From assembly GCA_022385805.1 (NCBI GenBank), contig MU277723.1:6336-70335 (forward strand): a stretch of 64,000 bases of DNA. Direction: 5' to 3'. The translations under genes were made by a program, and so were the position numbers. The stretch's first letter is position 1; every line of letters begins with the position of its first letter. The notes under the pieces were generated by a model. The model worked only from the letters and a program-made list of their open reading frames with translations. It did not search any database and was not told the DNA's origin. Shown here one piece after another: positions 13,911 through 27,100 of this stretch. The stretch comes from Pilatotrama ljubarskyi. Lineage: Eukaryota > Basidiomycota > Agaricomycetes > Polyporales > Polyporaceae.

Positions 13911-15844
13911 TACCCTCACGTCCTCTCCCCGCGACGTTGTGTTCGCCTATTTGTCTGCCCTTCATCCGTCCCTCGTGGCCCACCCCGTTCGTCTTGTCCG
14001 TGTAAATGCTCTATGTCGTTCTCTAGAAGTCCGTTGTAGCATAGTACATTAGCGTCGTCGTCGAATCTCCAGTTCGCACTGTCAGACTTCAGATACCCGT
14101 TTGGCGGAACTCGCGAGGGGACGCGGACCTCGCGTCGGTGCTTTGCGCCTCTTCACGCAGACGGTGGGCCGCGGTGGCCCGTCTTTATGCGGACCCCTCA
14201 GGTCACACACTTATACCATAACGAGAATCGGACCTTCCTTTCCTTGCTTCCTTCCATCGCATTCCTGCCTTGTGGGTCCGAGGTCGCAGTACGTTGGAAT
14301 CCGACGGAGAGGTAAATATACCTCTCGGGCATCTGGCATACCCCGGCTCACACATGCTGCTGGTCATCACTCACCTTCAATCCCCGCCTGGACAATGGCG
14401 ACTGCGAACCTGCTCACAAACGACTTTTTTCCGTCTTGAATAGTCTTTGGATCTATCCATCACGGAGTCGACGTCGATGCATGCTTGAACATTTGAGCCT
14501 TGCGATAACCACTTAAACATCGCATCCACCGCTGGATGCCCGAGTTGCCAAACGCGGCCGGGTCGGCTAGTAGCCACGAGACGTGCCACCACAATGATGG
14601 ACATACTACGCACCCGTCTGGATGTCGGGCTGGTGCCACTAGTCTGTCTCTGTGCTCTGCCTCTTTCTGCTATTCTGATAGCCCTAGAATTGAAGACACG
14701 GCAAGGCGCGCGGATGGCTCCCTTTTCAGCGCTAGCGCTGGCAAGGACCTAGGCTTTTAGGCAACCTCTCGGACTCGGAGCGTCGTAACGGCTCATGCGA
14801 CGCCGTCATCTTGCTAAGCTCGTCTTCTTCGTGACCGGGCGAGTGCTCAAGCTCACCTTGAAAACTCCTGGTCGTTGGCTTCTCTGGCAGGAATGAAGCC
14901 ATTGACTTACACATTTCACGCGGTCTGCAATCCGCCGCCCATCAGAAGAACAGTCGGCGCCGACAACGAAGGACCTCCGTCGTCAAGTTCGCCCCGCTAT
15001 AGTTTATTAAACTTGCCTAGACGACCTCCTCCTCCCTGAGGAACAAGACAGAGTGCCTTTCCGGTCGTGGCGTTCGCCGGTGACTTGCCACTTCGTAAAG
15101 AAAATTATCAAGGCTTCACACGCGATGCGACTTTCAAGAGCTACCAGAAAGCTCCACGTCTGGCTCGTGCACGCTTACCAGGTGAGGATGCTTCACTGCG
15201 TCCACAAGGTGCACGGTCTGGATGCAGCTGCAATTTGTGGCTCACGGGTTGATTGCACGGCCTGGAGAGACCGTGAGGTCTGTCGGGAGACGCAGTTGTG
15301 TGAGCGGACCTGGCGCGTCGGCTTTCCTGATATGTAACAGCGTCGGGATCGATTGAAGATGTGCGGGCGGCATCGCGGCGCACCTCAGCCATCCCGCCCA
15401 TCGTCGGCGCATCGTGTGCAGAATTGCCCCCGGGCGATCGTTTTCCCCCATGTCGCCCGAGTCGGACGGAAGAGAAAACCGACGACGTCCTCCATGAAAT
15501 GGCGCACCGCCGATCGCAGAGGCAATTGGCGGTCGCTTTGATTACCCGCCAGCGCATTGCGCCCAATCCGGCGAGTACGATCGTGGCCGGAGTGTGCTTG
15601 GTGCTCTCGACACGAGCTACCGTCCGCCACCCATCACTGTGCTCTCGGCAGAAGCACAGCGTGGGTCGAGTGACTTCGTATGGATTGTTCTCTCGTTCCC
15701 TGCGATCGTTCTTCGCGTCTCTTCGCGCGCTCCTCCGTCCTCCGCTATATACCTTCCGCGCGCGCAGACGCAGTGCCGTGGTTGCGTCTGTCTCTTGCCT
15801 CTCTTCTCCGTTCCGGTGAGCAGCTGTCCCGCAAGTCGGCAAGA
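13911..15844. other. intergenic, no gene recognised
   Basis: The 3' region of cullin-1 and the upstream region of the DUF6534 gene. Open frames at 15141-15842 (minus) and 15361-15819 (plus) are unspecific Arg/Ser-rich readings without splice support or family resemblance. Confidence 0.5.
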
Positions 15845-18141
15845 ATGGATTCCCTCGACAGCACGTTCGGTGCAGCCCTTGTTGGCCTCATCGTTGGTTC
15901 CTGGTACGTCTCGTGCAATCCTTTGGAGAGACTGGAGGACTGAGGACGATCGACAGCTTGTTCGGAATCACAATACTGCAGACGTACGCCAAAGCCACTC
16001 TATTTAATCGAGCGATTCACTCACGACCAAGGAATAGATTTGCTTACTTCAGGTATGCAATACGTCCGCTATGTGGGCTGCCATCCACTCACTGCGTTGA
16101 AGGAACTACAATGATGACACAACGTTTGTCAAGTCACTCGTATGTCGTCCGTCCATCCTTCTTCTCGTGTGCACGCTAACGGTCAATGCCTACAGGTTAT
16201 CACCTTGACGTACGCTCGGTCCATTCCCCCATACCATCCCAACTCACAGGGCGCTCTAGGGTGCTGGATACCTTGCATCTCATCCTCTGCACGCGGACGA
16301 TCTACTGGTAAGCTCACGCCTTACCATATGGTCGTGGACGGTCATCGAACTGTGGGGCGTAGGTATCTCGTTACGAACTTCGGCAATGCCGATAACCTGG
16401 ACGTGACGACCTGGTGAGTCTTTCCACTCCTTCCGCCAGTGCTCAGTTCGCTTATCACTTCGTTTCGCAGGAGTATGGCCGTAAGTGCTGCCGGACATAT
16501 CTCGTGTGACCCTCGGGGCTGAACACTCGCTTCTCCCGCCGGCGCAGTTGCAAACGGACTGCAACGTGAGCATCTTCCGCTTTCTGCTTTCTGACGCGAA
16601 GCTCATCATGGCGACCACCGCAGGGTCTCATTGGTCTGATTGTCGAAGCGTGAGCCTAATCTCAGTTAACGTCCGGTCTTCCGCGGGTCTGATCCTCCTC
16701 TGCCAGCTTCTTCGCCCGGCGCGTCTGGATGAGTACGTAGCGTTCTGATAGACGTGCGCTTCTATTCTCACACCGGCAGCCAGTGAGCCACAACTGGATC
16801 GTTACCGGTATCATCGTGAGTGAATAGCCCTTGCCGCCGGCTTGAGGGTCCTGACGATTGGTATCAGCTCGTCTTGGCGGTCTTGCACTTCGGTCGGTAT
16901 CCTGTTACCCGTCTTGCTGAAGCAGAAATGTCTGACCAGCACCGTCCCTGATGTTCACAGGCCTCGGCGTCGGTGAGAATCAATTGTAATTCTTCCTCCT
17001 TGACGTAAACGACTCACACATACCATGTGATAGTCTTCACTGCGCAGTCGTATGTACAAGTACTCTGCGACTTCACCACCTAGAGCTGACGCTTGGCAGG
17101 TTTATACTCGGCCGCTTTTCCAAATTCAAGAGCCTTACAGTGAGTTCCGCGCTCCCTAGGCATATGTGCAATCTCTCACAATGCTGGGTAGTGGGTTACC
17201 TGCCTGGGCTTGGGCTCGGCGGCGGCAGCCGACATTCTCATTGCCGTCTCAATGTGCTACTATCTGTACAACAAGCGCACGGGTCTCAAGCGGTAGGTTC
17301 GGCGGTCATGAGTGTGGCTTCGCGTTGTTTATCCCGCCTGTGTCGGTCCAGGACGGATTCCCTTGTCACCACGCTCATGGTGTATAGCATCAACACCGGG
17401 TTGGCCACAAGGTAAAGTCTTTCTCGCGGTTTGTACACGCCAGTACTCACGCGGGGAACAGTGTTATTGGCACCATCTGCGTCATTGCCGTATGTTCCCA
17501 TCTTGCTCGCAGTGCTTTCTTCGTCTAACCCACCGCTAGTTCGGTGCGATGCCGCTCAACTTCATCTGGCTCGGCTTCTTCTGGATCATGGGCAAATGTG
17601 AGCTGTCCCATTCTCCAGGCTAGCCGTCGTACTGACCCCGTCATTTTCAGGCTACGTCAATTCCTTCCTTGCTCTGTACGTGCTCTCCAAAAAATACAAG
17701 GTCTCAACGTCACCTTCGAGCGCGGTACTGACTTCTATGTCAGCCTGAACAGCCGCGACAGGCTCCGGGACAAGGTCACTAAAGCAGCCGTGCAGCTAAA
17801 CAATGTCGGCAACGGGCGGTCGTTCCAGCAGTCCTTCACCATGTCTGGAAGTCCGATAGGCGTGCCCAAGGTATGTCGCCGCTCTTTCGCTTCGCTTCGC
17901 AAGTACAGTGGGACTCACGGCACAGGTGAAGTCTCCTCCGTTGACCGGGGTGGCGGTTCAGATCGAGACGATCACGGAGTACAGCAGCTATCATCCTCGA
18001 CAGGTGGGTATGTCGCGTGCGTGCGTCGTGCGTGTGTGCTGAGCATAGGGTACGCAGAACGGTCGGAATAACGGGTCAGAGCCCATGACACCGATCAAGG
18101 ACGACGCGATGTCCACCTCCTCCGGCACGCCTGAGGCTTGA
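15845..18141 (+). CDS. DUF6534-domain seven-helix membrane protein
   Basis: The ATG at 15845 opens MDSLDSTFGAALVGLIVGS. A chain of about 15 small exons can be joined in frame. Landmarks of the basidiomycete DUF6534 family appear in order: LQTY...YFRNYNDD; VLDTLHLILCTRTIYWYLV; TNFGN...TTWSMA; LIVEAFFARRVW; NWIVTG; LIAVSMCYYLYNKRTG; DSLVTTLMVYSINTGL; MPLNFIWLGFFWIMGKCYVN; SFLALLNSRDRLRDK. The last block is where the DUF6534 domain usually ends; a Ser/Thr-rich cytosolic tail with PMTPIKDD follows to the stop at 18141. Seven hydrophobic segments are expected. The function of the family is unknown; it is greatly expanded in mushroom-forming fungi. Some exons are extremely small, for example 16196-16209 (14 nt) and 16471-16480 (10 nt). 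Confidence 0.85.
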
Positions 18142-18694
18142 CGCGGACGTCCGAGCCGAACCGAACGCTGCATATATGCATGCATTCATCTGCTGCTGTC
18201 ACATTTATCTCGATGTAGTCCGAAGCCAACTAGCGCGCCGCAGAGTAGGACTGTCGCCGGACTCTGTACTGATAACCGCCGTTGTTCACCATGTTATCGT
18301 CACTGGCTGCCTGCCACCACCAACAGGGACCAAATGTGTCGATCGTTGCTTTGCTGTAGAAGCTTGTAGTCTAGCGTGCAAGATGATTGCCCAACAGTTA
18401 GCGTGCCCTGTACTTGGGACACACTCCCGCTCGCGACCGTCTCCCGTGAAGCTTGGCAGAACGTCTTCAAGTATTGCCTTGTTCAACTTGTTGTACTAGC
18501 GTCGAGTGCTAGCGGCGGGATTTGCCGGCGTCTGTGAGTGGGCGTCATCACGGGCGCTATATCTGGGAATGTTTGCGAGAGACTGCGATGCGTGCACCGA
18601 CGTCCTCTTCCTCACCGTGCCGTACAACATCCTCCTTTCCTCGTCGGAATGCTCTGGAGCTGTCTCTGAGATACAAGGCTGAGAAAAAACCAAA
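18142..18694. other. intergenic between the DUF6534 gene and RTT109
   Basis: No coding signal. The last 40 bp before the RTT109 ATG hold A-rich sequence (GAGAAAAAACCAAA). Confidence 0.4.
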
Positions 18695-20365
18695 ATGAGC
18701 CTGCGAGACAAGCTGTTGGCCGCGCTCGCTGACCTCCCCGGGACGCGCACGTTCCACCTCCACGCCCTCACGTCCGCACCGCGCAAGCACAACGGCCTCT
18801 TCCCTTATGTCCACCCGAGGCCTCGTACGTACATCCAAGACGTCTTCATCCTGCTCTCCGAGCAAGCATCACCCGACTCTCCTCGTGTCCTCGTTACCGC
18901 CATCGAGGCGTCGGTCTACAGCATCCCCAGCACATCCTGTGGCGTTCTCTATATCTCCAAGGTCGACTCCTCCGGACACGCCTCCGCGCCGTCACCCACC
19001 GCTGCCCTCGTGCGCGCCTTCCTGACGTACTACGCCGACCCGGCGACGCGTCCCATTGCCGTGCGCCATCTCTGGGTCCAGCTCTTCGCACGCGCCCAGG
19101 GCCAGTACCTCTTCCCGAATTCAGCCGAGTACGCGGGCAAGCGCCCGCTCTCGGACGTCAAGCTCTGCGCGTGGTGGAAGCGCATCTTCAGCGAGGTCGC
19201 GGCGGACGTCGACGCGCGCTTGAAGGGCAGCGGGAAGATCAGGCTGTACTATATCCTGCCGGGGTATTCGGAGCTCGAGGCGGCGCATTCGCTGGGACAT
19301 GCACTCTCGAGGGCTTTGCCTGCGGAAAGTCCTGCTGGAGCTGTGCAATGGGAGTATGGGCATCCCTACTCGCAGACGGACATTCCAGTACCCTGTCCTC
19401 GACCTCAGGATGCGCAGGAACCGCCACACCTTGGATACGTCATCCCCTGGTTTGATGATGATCCGAAGTCGCGTTTCATTGACGAGATCGCGCATACAAC
19501 GAACTCTGAAGGCGTCAGGTCGCCCAAGCGAAAGCGCCCTCGCGCGCTGACTGGGTCGGGACCGCACGGGGAAACCAGGCAGGTCAAAGAAAGAGATCAA
19601 GACGAGGACAAGGAGAAGGAGAAAAACGATCGCCGCCACGCCGAGGGCGAACTCGCAGAAGTCTCCCCGGACGAGTTCTGGGAGCGCATGTCCTTCCGAC
19701 AGGAGTGCGGCGCCGGCGCCGTCACGGGCTTCTTCACCATGGCCATTTCCACGCCTGCTCCGGTAGAAGCTTCTGCGAACGACAAGGAGAAGGCTACTCC
19801 ACCGTCTCCGCTCGCCCCACAACCCGGACAACTCGCTCACCGACTGGTGCGCCGCATCGTCGCGACGCTGATGAATCACCACGAATTCTCGACTCACGAG
19901 CGCGCCGTGCGCGCTACGGAGACGCTTGAAAGCGCGATAAAGGGCCTCTGCGAAGACAACGCTCCAGTTCTTCCTGCACCCGCACCCGAGCAGCAGTCTG
20001 AAGACAAACCCGCCCGCCCGAGGACCCCAGAGCCCGGCCCCGCAACGCTCGACGTCCCGCACACCCCTCCCCCACGCCAGTCCCACCTCAGCGCATCTGG
20101 CGGAGGCGCACTGCCCGAAGTTTCGCCCAATCCCTTTCCCGAGCCTGTCGCTTCGCTCGAGACGTACACGTCGTACATCTACGGAAGCATCGATGTGCGA
20201 AACGCGCCGCTGGCGCCGCGCGGTGGCGTAGCGGAGGCGAACTGCGGGGGTGCGAGCGGTGCCGAGGGAGCGCGCGGCGGGTCCGGACAGGGGGCGGCGT
20301 CGGGAGCGGGGGGGCCTGTGACGGTGCTTCAGGTGCGCAAGAAGAGGAAGCCGGCCGCGCCTTGA
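18695..20365 (+). CDS. RTT109: histone acetyltransferase Rtt109 (H3K56)
   Basis: A single exon of 556 aa. The order of conserved segments is that of fungal Rtt109: ISKVDSSGHA, AVRHLWVQLFARAQGQYLFP, NSAEYAGKRPLSDVKLCAWW, YYILPGYSELEAAHSLG, WEYGHPYSQTDIP, VIPWFDDDPKSRFIDEIA, and FWERMSFRQECGAGAVTGFF. In the family the enzyme acetylates newly made histone H3 on Lys56 (and N-terminal lysines) together with the chaperones Asf1 and Vps75 during S phase; the nuclear role is inferred from homology. A Lys/Arg/Glu-rich insert (residues about 275-315) and a Pro-rich C-terminal extension make it longer than the yeast protein (436 aa). The last residues, LQVRKKRKPAAP, form a basic cluster that could serve as a nuclear signal. 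The absence of introns is unusual beside its intron-rich neighbours. Confidence 0.93.
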   Translation: MSLRDKLLAALADLPGTRTFHLHALTSAPRKHNGLFPYVHPRPRTYIQDVFILLSEQASPDSPRVLVTAIEASVYSIPSTSCGVLYISKVDSSGHASAPSPTAALVRAFLTYYADPATRPIAVRHLWVQLFARAQGQYLFPNSAEYAGKRPLSDVKLCAWWKRIFSEVAADVDARLKGSGKIRLYYILPGYSELEAAHSLGHALSRALPAESPAGAVQWEYGHPYSQTDIPVPCPRPQDAQEPPHLGYVIPWFDDDPKSRFIDEIAHTTNSEGVRSPKRKRPRALTGSGPHGETRQVKERDQDEDKEKEKNDRRHAEGELAEVSPDEFWERMSFRQECGAGAVTGFFTMAISTPAPVEASANDKEKATPPSPLAPQPGQLAHRLVRRIVATLMNHHEFSTHERAVRATETLESAIKGLCEDNAPVLPAPAPEQQSEDKPARPRTPEPGPATLDVPHTPPPRQSHLSASGGGALPEVSPNPFPEPVASLETYTSYIYGSIDVRNAPLAPRGGVAEANCGGASGAEGARGGSGQGAASGAGGPVTVLQVRKKRKPAAP

Positions 20366-23300
20366 GGCGGGCTTGACGCTCGAGGTCCTCCGCGTTCCTC
20401 CGCTGGCGGTTGCGGTGATGCGTATTGCGTTCGGCGCGGCACCGAGAGGGCTACCTTGGCAACGCTCGCTCCGTCTCCCGTCCGAGGTGCCAAGTTCGAT
20501 AGAGTGTGCCTTGGAGGGCTGGAAGTTGTGGCCGAAGGCTGGATGTTTCCTTAGAGGATGGTGGCGTCGTCGGATGCGCGGTCCAGATCTGGACTGGCGA
20601 CGTGCGTGGGGCGGGCGATCGCCAGGCACGGAACACTCTGTGGTGGCCGAGGCTCACTCACCGTGACGGGCAACTCGTCCGAGCCGTGGCTCACAACGAA
20701 CGTCGCGGACAACATCATCGCTTTGTGCCTGCAGGAGGGCGTACCTGGATCGATGGGCGGCGGGTGCTACATACGGTGCTGAACGCTGAACAGGATCGCT
20801 GCCGCCACACGCACTCGAGCTCCAGGGCCAGACCTCCAGGGCGCGCCGCCGTTTCAAGTCTGATTACCGTCCTCGTGTCGAATCCGAGCCTCAACAGCGT
20901 TTGCGATTGGCTCTTACCAGGTATCATTGAGGCGCAGCCTGCAGGTGTATCGCTTTCTTGGGACCGGCCTCATGTACCAGGACCCTGAGGCCTGAGGCCG
21001 TATCTGAAGCTCATGGCCAGAAGGTTGAACGTTCATTTGTGGCGGCGGTTGCTACGTCTCGATCCTTACTCCGAGTCGGTACCGCGGATTCCGAACTGTT
21101 CAGGCACGGCGCCACGGACGAGCAGGGGTTCGGAGTGGGAGCACTGGGAGGTGTACCTTAGGCCGTTGGGTGTTATCGCATATGTATTCAGGACGATCCT
21201 CGGATGCTCATGCATCGCTACTTTACTTGCGCTATCTCATAGGCCGACCGACGTCGGTCGAGCTGAGTGCACGATGCACCGAACCAGGGAGTGAGTAGCC
21301 TGAGTGACAGCAATGCGTTCCTCATGGCGGCTAGTGTACGTACCGCAGCTGCTGTCTCCGGAGCAGGCTGCGGCTGGTTACCATGCATACGAACTCTAGA
21401 GGCTCCCCCTGCGGTGCCTAGCGATCGTCCCGACACTCTGAGCTATCATACATGGACCCACGCTGGCGGGCTCGCGGTGGCACAGGCACCCGGCGGTCCA
21501 CCCTCAGTCTGTCAGGCGGGCCTCGAGATACTCCGGGTTCCTGACTCGGACACAGCAGGCACAACTGCATCCCGCAACCTCCCGCGCTTACAAGCGGCTT
21601 TGCTGTCTTATGTCCTTTTAGCAAGGCCCAGCGCAAGCCTCAAGGCACGCCGGCAACCTGGCGGTGCTCCGGACTCGTACGGCCATACGGTTACGGTTGC
21701 AGTCTCCGGAGAGTGAGTGAGACGTCTCGTATATGGCAGGTCTTGTGCATCTTCAAAGACACGGGGATAACGGCGCCAAGGTCCCAGGGCCAGGGCGGCA
21801 GGCTGAGGTACTGACTTGCGAATGTTAACGTACATGCGTACGCTGCAGCTCAGCGAGGCATGGTCAGGGGGCGGGACAACGCACGATCGGGACGAGAGAG
21901 GAAGAAAGCTAGCGTCGAGGGCGGACGCGGACGTGCGAGCGGGAGGTGCATTCTCGCTCCTGGGCCGCTCCCGGCTCGCACGACGGGTGCTGCGCGTCCC
22001 CACGGATCCGCCTCTCGGTGCTCTTCTGCGCACAAGTGCTGAGGCCGGCTGAGGCGTAGCTAGACTGCAAAGCGAAAGACTCAGAGTGGCACGGGTACAT
22101 ATGCTACGAACTCGCATGGGATCGATATCGAGCTCTGGCAGGACGTGGGAGACGCGCGTCGGGTAGCTGCGACAGATGTCGACTCGATAGAAGGCGCGGC
22201 GCGGCGCAGGGCTGCGTGCGTGCATGGAAGCCCTGTCAGCGCCGCGTCATCTTGGTTCAATGTCGGACGAGCTCAGACCAGACGTCTGCATCGCCGTAGG
22301 CTGGATTCTCGGCCAGCGCACCGAGCCGGGAGGTGAGGTGGGGGCGGTGGGAACCCGTGAAGGCGCGAGGATGGCGTTTACGTCCTGAGTAGGGCACGGG
22401 CGGACGCGAGCCTGGGAGACGGGAGTGCACGGGTGCACGGGTGAGCGGGCGACGGGCGAGGGAGCGGGGGCTTCTCGTGCAGAGGTGCGTAGGCTAGAAG
22501 GAAGGATTGCAAGGCGTATGGCGCGGTTCTGGCCGTGCGTTCGGACGGGAGGCGCGCGGGACGGCCAAATGCACATTCCGATGGATGCGTGAGTGAGCAC
22601 CGAGGCTGACTGATCGAGCTTCAAGCTGCAGAATGATAGATGGCGAAGCGCGCGTCGGAGTCGCCGTCAGTCTGGACATGTCGAAGAGGCTCCACAAGAG
22701 CCAGAGGACTGGTCCGGCTGGATGGTTGAATTTAGCTCTAGCTCTAGCTACGAGTCTGAGTCTGCGCCCTATTTTGAGCGTCGATTCCTTGAGGATGATC
22801 AGGTGGTGTTCGCGTACAATGAAGTGAGATCGATGCGCGATAGATGGCGACGAAGGTTAATGGGGTGGAGATGGAGAGGCCGCTAGCGGACAGAATCCGA
22901 CAGATAGAAAGCCGCGGAGGGCCCGGAGAGCTCGTCCGGAGGAGCTCACTGACGGCGCGTATGTCGTTCTACTGCATTGTGTGGTGGATAGCCGGCTTCG
23001 AAATCGAGAGTGTGGAGATGACGGCAGCGCGAGGTCATCGCCTGGTCGTCGAAGGGCTCGTACTACCACGCTCGGGTGCATACCTCGGCCGTCCGTTCGC
23101 CTACTGGGGAGTGATTACGGGGACGAGAAGCGCGACGCGCGGGGAGCCGGACGGGCGTCGCGGACGGTGGGTCCGGATCGAGACCGCGGGGCGTGCAGGC
23201 GCGTACGCCGAGGGTGGGGCCGTCTGCCTCGTGGCGGGGGGGAATATTGCGGCGAGCTGTTGTGTCGGGCAGGACTCGCCCGATGCGGATACGCTGTTGT

Positions 23301-24115
23301 ATCCCGTTTGGGACGGCAATAAAAGAGAGTTGGCCGAGACGGTCACGGACGTTGCACGCTCAGGTCGCTTGCGCACTGTGTGAGGTGACAGGTCCCACAG
23401 TCCCTGCGGGTCCCACACCCATGGGCTGCTGGATCGGGCAGTTTGTTCTGCTGCTCGAAAGGGGTGCTTGCTGGACAGGACCGTGGATGTGGGTGCGAAG
23501 GCGGACTCGGACGTCGACTCGGGCGGGCGGGGCGGAGCTGGCGAGCGTGCGGACGTCAGATAGAAATTACCGAGATGGAATTGGAGCTCGGGGTGGGATT
23601 CGAGCTCGTTTGGGATAGAGTGCTTAGGGATCATGGAGGTTCGCCAGACGGTCGTCGCTGAGCTCAGCTCTGGGTGTGCGCAGGGGCTGGGCGGGGAGTG
23701 GCTGAGAGGCAGGCTCTGCGAATTAATATTAATTATGCGCACAGCAGAGTCCGGAGCAGAAAACTGCGGAGGGAGATGCGTTCCGCCGAGTGCGACAGAA
23801 AAATAGGAGAGTGAGTGTACATAGGATGGACAGAGTGCGGCGAGAGTAGCAATGACCAACGCAGGGAGGATAAGCGAGAGACGGGCTGTGATTGGGCTGC
23901 AGAGGAGGTGATCATCTGCAGACGGCGTTGATCGTCCCTCCTCTTGTCCTCTCCCAGCCATCCTCTCCTCTTCGTCCTCCTCCTCATCCTCCTCCTCCTC
24001 CTCCTCCCTCCCTCTCCGCCTCTGTCTGGCCTCTGCGTGCGCCCCTGCGCAGCGAGCTGCCGAGTGCTCTCTACGCTCTCTCTCTGTCTGTTTTGAAACT
24101 GCAGAGAGTGATATC
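20366..24115. other. 3.7-kb region without recognisable genes
   Basis: I could not assemble a plausible gene on either strand. Frames at 21608-22225 (minus) and 22844-23383 (plus) are open but show no family and little exon logic. 23940-24010 is a CTCCTCCTC-rich pyrimidine tract just upstream of the next gene. The region may hold a lineage-specific non-coding transcript or old transposon debris, but nothing supports either directly. Confidence 0.4.
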
Positions 24116-27100
24116 ATGGCGACCCAGCCCGCGCAGTCTCTCCCGTCCTTTGCTCAGGCCTTCGGCGCTCCCTCCCTGAGCAGAATCCCGGACGCCAACA
24201 ACGCCCTGCCCCCCATCCACGCCCACGCCCACACCCGCGCTTCCCCCTTCGACACCCCCCGTCCCTCCCCGTCCGCACACGAAGACTCCAGCACAGGCAC
24301 GAACCACCTCCCGCCCATGGCTGACGCCCCGCCCGCACGGCATCCGTCCAGGAAGCGCGCCCATCCAGACTCGACCGCACACCCTGATGACCATCTAAGC
24401 TCGGGCTCAGAGTGAGTCCTCCATCGGTCTCGTCTCCCTGCATCGCCCCCAACGTCTGTTTCACAGCGACCGTCGCTCCCCCAAGAGCGTCAGAATCAAG
24501 GAGGAGGCTGACTACGACGCCCTCCCGTCCCCCTCCACCCGCACAGCGCCCCCTGCCCCCGGCGACCGCCAGCCCCACCAAGATGCCTCTGCGCCCTCCC
24601 CCGCCCCCAGTGCGGCCGCCGCCCCAGCGCCCGCTCCCTCCACAGCCCGCCCCTCGCCCAGCAAGAAACGCCGGGTGACGATAAGCGGCATCTCGCACCC
24701 CATCAACACCGACGTCCGCCCGCCCCCCGCTTCCTCGGCCGACCCCGCCAACAACGCGATCTCGCCCGTGGTCATGGGCCTCCCCATCCCGCGCGACGAC
24801 GCCGCCGCGATCGAGCAGGTCCGCTCCATGCTCTCCATCAAGCAGCAGCAGAAGGAGCTCATCGAGCAGCGCCGCGGGAGCAACGCCGGCGTCGTCTCCT
24901 CGGTCGGCTCGCCTGCCGTCTCTGTCAGTGTAGTCAATGCCCCGTCTGCGGCGCATCAGAGTGCATCTGACGAACGGCAGCCAAAATCGCACGCTCCTGC
25001 GCGGGCAAGCGGACGAAGCCCAGTTGCGAATGCGTCTTCCCGTCGGTCGACGGTGTCGCTCACCGCGAACGCTCCTCCCAATCGTGCCGTTTCCCCGCTG
25101 GCCCGTCACCCGAGCCCTCCACCTCCATCTCATCATCAGCCGCACACGCCCATGCTGCATCCTCCGCCGCCGCCTGTGCCAGGTCAAGAACAGCACTCAT
25201 CTGCGCCGCACTCGCACGCCCTGCCAGCGCCGCCTATCAGCTTTGCCCGGCGGCGCGCGACACGGCAGTTCGGCGGCGCCAAGGGCAAGCCCGCCGACAT
25301 CATGATCAGCCCGCGAGACGCAGCCGCGGACCGTCTGCAGCCCTCCATCCAGAGCGCGCCCCCGATCCCGCGCGCGGGCACAAACACAAGCATGACCGGC
25401 CGCTTCTCTAGCATGGCGCTGCCCAGCCTCCCGCCCGTCCTCGGGCCCGGACAGAGCACGCAGCGCATGACGGCGAGCCGCGTCCCGCCCACACCCACGC
25501 GGCTCAGCATGGCGCGCCACGCCCCCGCTGCGGGCGCCTCCTCCATCCTCACGCCGACCGTCGGCTCGATCAGCGGGGCGGTGGCGGGACGGTCCCCGCC
25601 GACGGCGAGCGTGCCCATCGCGACGACGTTGGTGCCGCAGACGCCCGCGGCGCTGCACGCGCCGGGGTACGCGGGCGAGAAGGCGGCGTTCCTCGCGCCG
25701 TTCGAGATGTTCTACGACGCGCTCGCGGACTCGAAGACGCTCAAGGGCTGGCTCGGCGAGCAGCTGCAGAAGAGCCAGGCGCTCGCGGAGCGCCTGCAGC
25801 GCCAGCAGGAGCACCTCGATGAGCTCGTCGCGGCCGCGGTCGAGCGCAGGATGGCGCCCGTGCGCGAAGAGGTGTATGGCCTGCAGAGGCGGGTGGAGGA
25901 GTTGGAGATGGCGCTGCATCATGCTGTTGGCGGCGCTGGAGGCGCGACAGGCCTGGTGAGGACGGCGTCGGGCGGCCAGGGGTATAGCCCGAGCATGGGC
26001 GCGAAGGGCAAGGCGAAGGCGAACGGGATCCCCGCGCATACGGTCGTGCCGGAGTCGTACCAGTTTCCGCCCTCGGACGGTCCTGGAGCAGGGGGCCTGC
26101 GGCGGCCCGAGCCCGTGCGCCGCGCGCTGTCCCCCGCGCAGCTCGAGCGCGAGACCGAGAGCAGGAGCTTCCCCGGGTCGCAGGCGGGCTCGCCCGTCCC
26201 CTTCGACGTTGGCCGCCGGCTGTCTGTCAGTGCGATCCGCCTCGACCCGCGCTCGCCCGCCGTCTCCGAACCGCCGCACGCGCACGCGCACGCGCATCCC
26301 CATCCGCACGCACACCCGCATAGTCACCAGCACTCGCACCGGCCGTCTGTGGGCACGCCCCAGGGCCCGGGCGTAACGTGCACGGCGGGGCGGGAGCGCG
26401 AGCTCGGTGGACGCGCTTTGCCTCCTCCGCCCTCTGCCGCGCCTGGCGGCGGAGGTGGGGGAGGCAGCTGGAACAGGCCGTGGTCTCCGCGCAGCTCGCG
26501 CGCGTCGTTGCCCGCGGGGACGTCCGCGACGCGCTCGTCGCTCGGGCACCCGTCGGATCGGCCGGGCATCGCGAGGCGGTCGTCGGCGCAGAGGGTCACG
26601 GGGGAGGGGTATGCGTATGCTTCGCCTGAGGGCGCGGATGGCCGGGAGAGGGAGAGGGAGAGAGAACGGGAGGCGTCCTCGCCCCCGGCGGTTTCGGGTC
26701 ATGGCTCGCGGAGGGAGGTGCGCTCGCCGGAGCCGATGGGGGGGCAGACGGCGGCGGGACGTCCTCCCGCATGTCGAGATGCTCTTCCGTCCGTGCTTTC
26801 GTTGGGTCTCACGACCCGTCCTTTGGGCTTTGGCTGGGCGCGACGCCGGCTAGGCGGTCCTCGTGGCTTGTCGATGTCGCGTGTATGCGCGGTGGCGACA
26901 ACGGGCGGGACAGCTTATCGCTGGTGTGGCAGGTCGTTCACTCCGCTCCGTCATCTACCTCTACCTCCAACAGTCATCATCCTTTCGTCCATCTCGCGTC
27001 ACTTTTGTCGAACTCGCAAAACTCCTGCATTGGCCATACGCACATCCTCCTCTGTTCTCCGTCGTACCGCTTGGGTCTTCCTCTCCCAGTCCACTGCGCA

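Noticed and set aside
19121..20629. 502-codon open frame antisense to RTT109
   Set aside because: It is an Arg-rich, low-information translation created by high GC opposite a clear coding exon; no family features.
22844..23383. 179-codon plus-strand frame in the 20-24 kb gap
   Set aside because: ATG-initiated but without homology I recognise; composition resembles non-coding GC-rich DNA.
25197..26702. 501-codon minus-strand open frame opposite the 24116 gene
   Set aside because: Composed of Arg/Ala/Pro runs, typical of antisense reading in GC-rich coding DNA.
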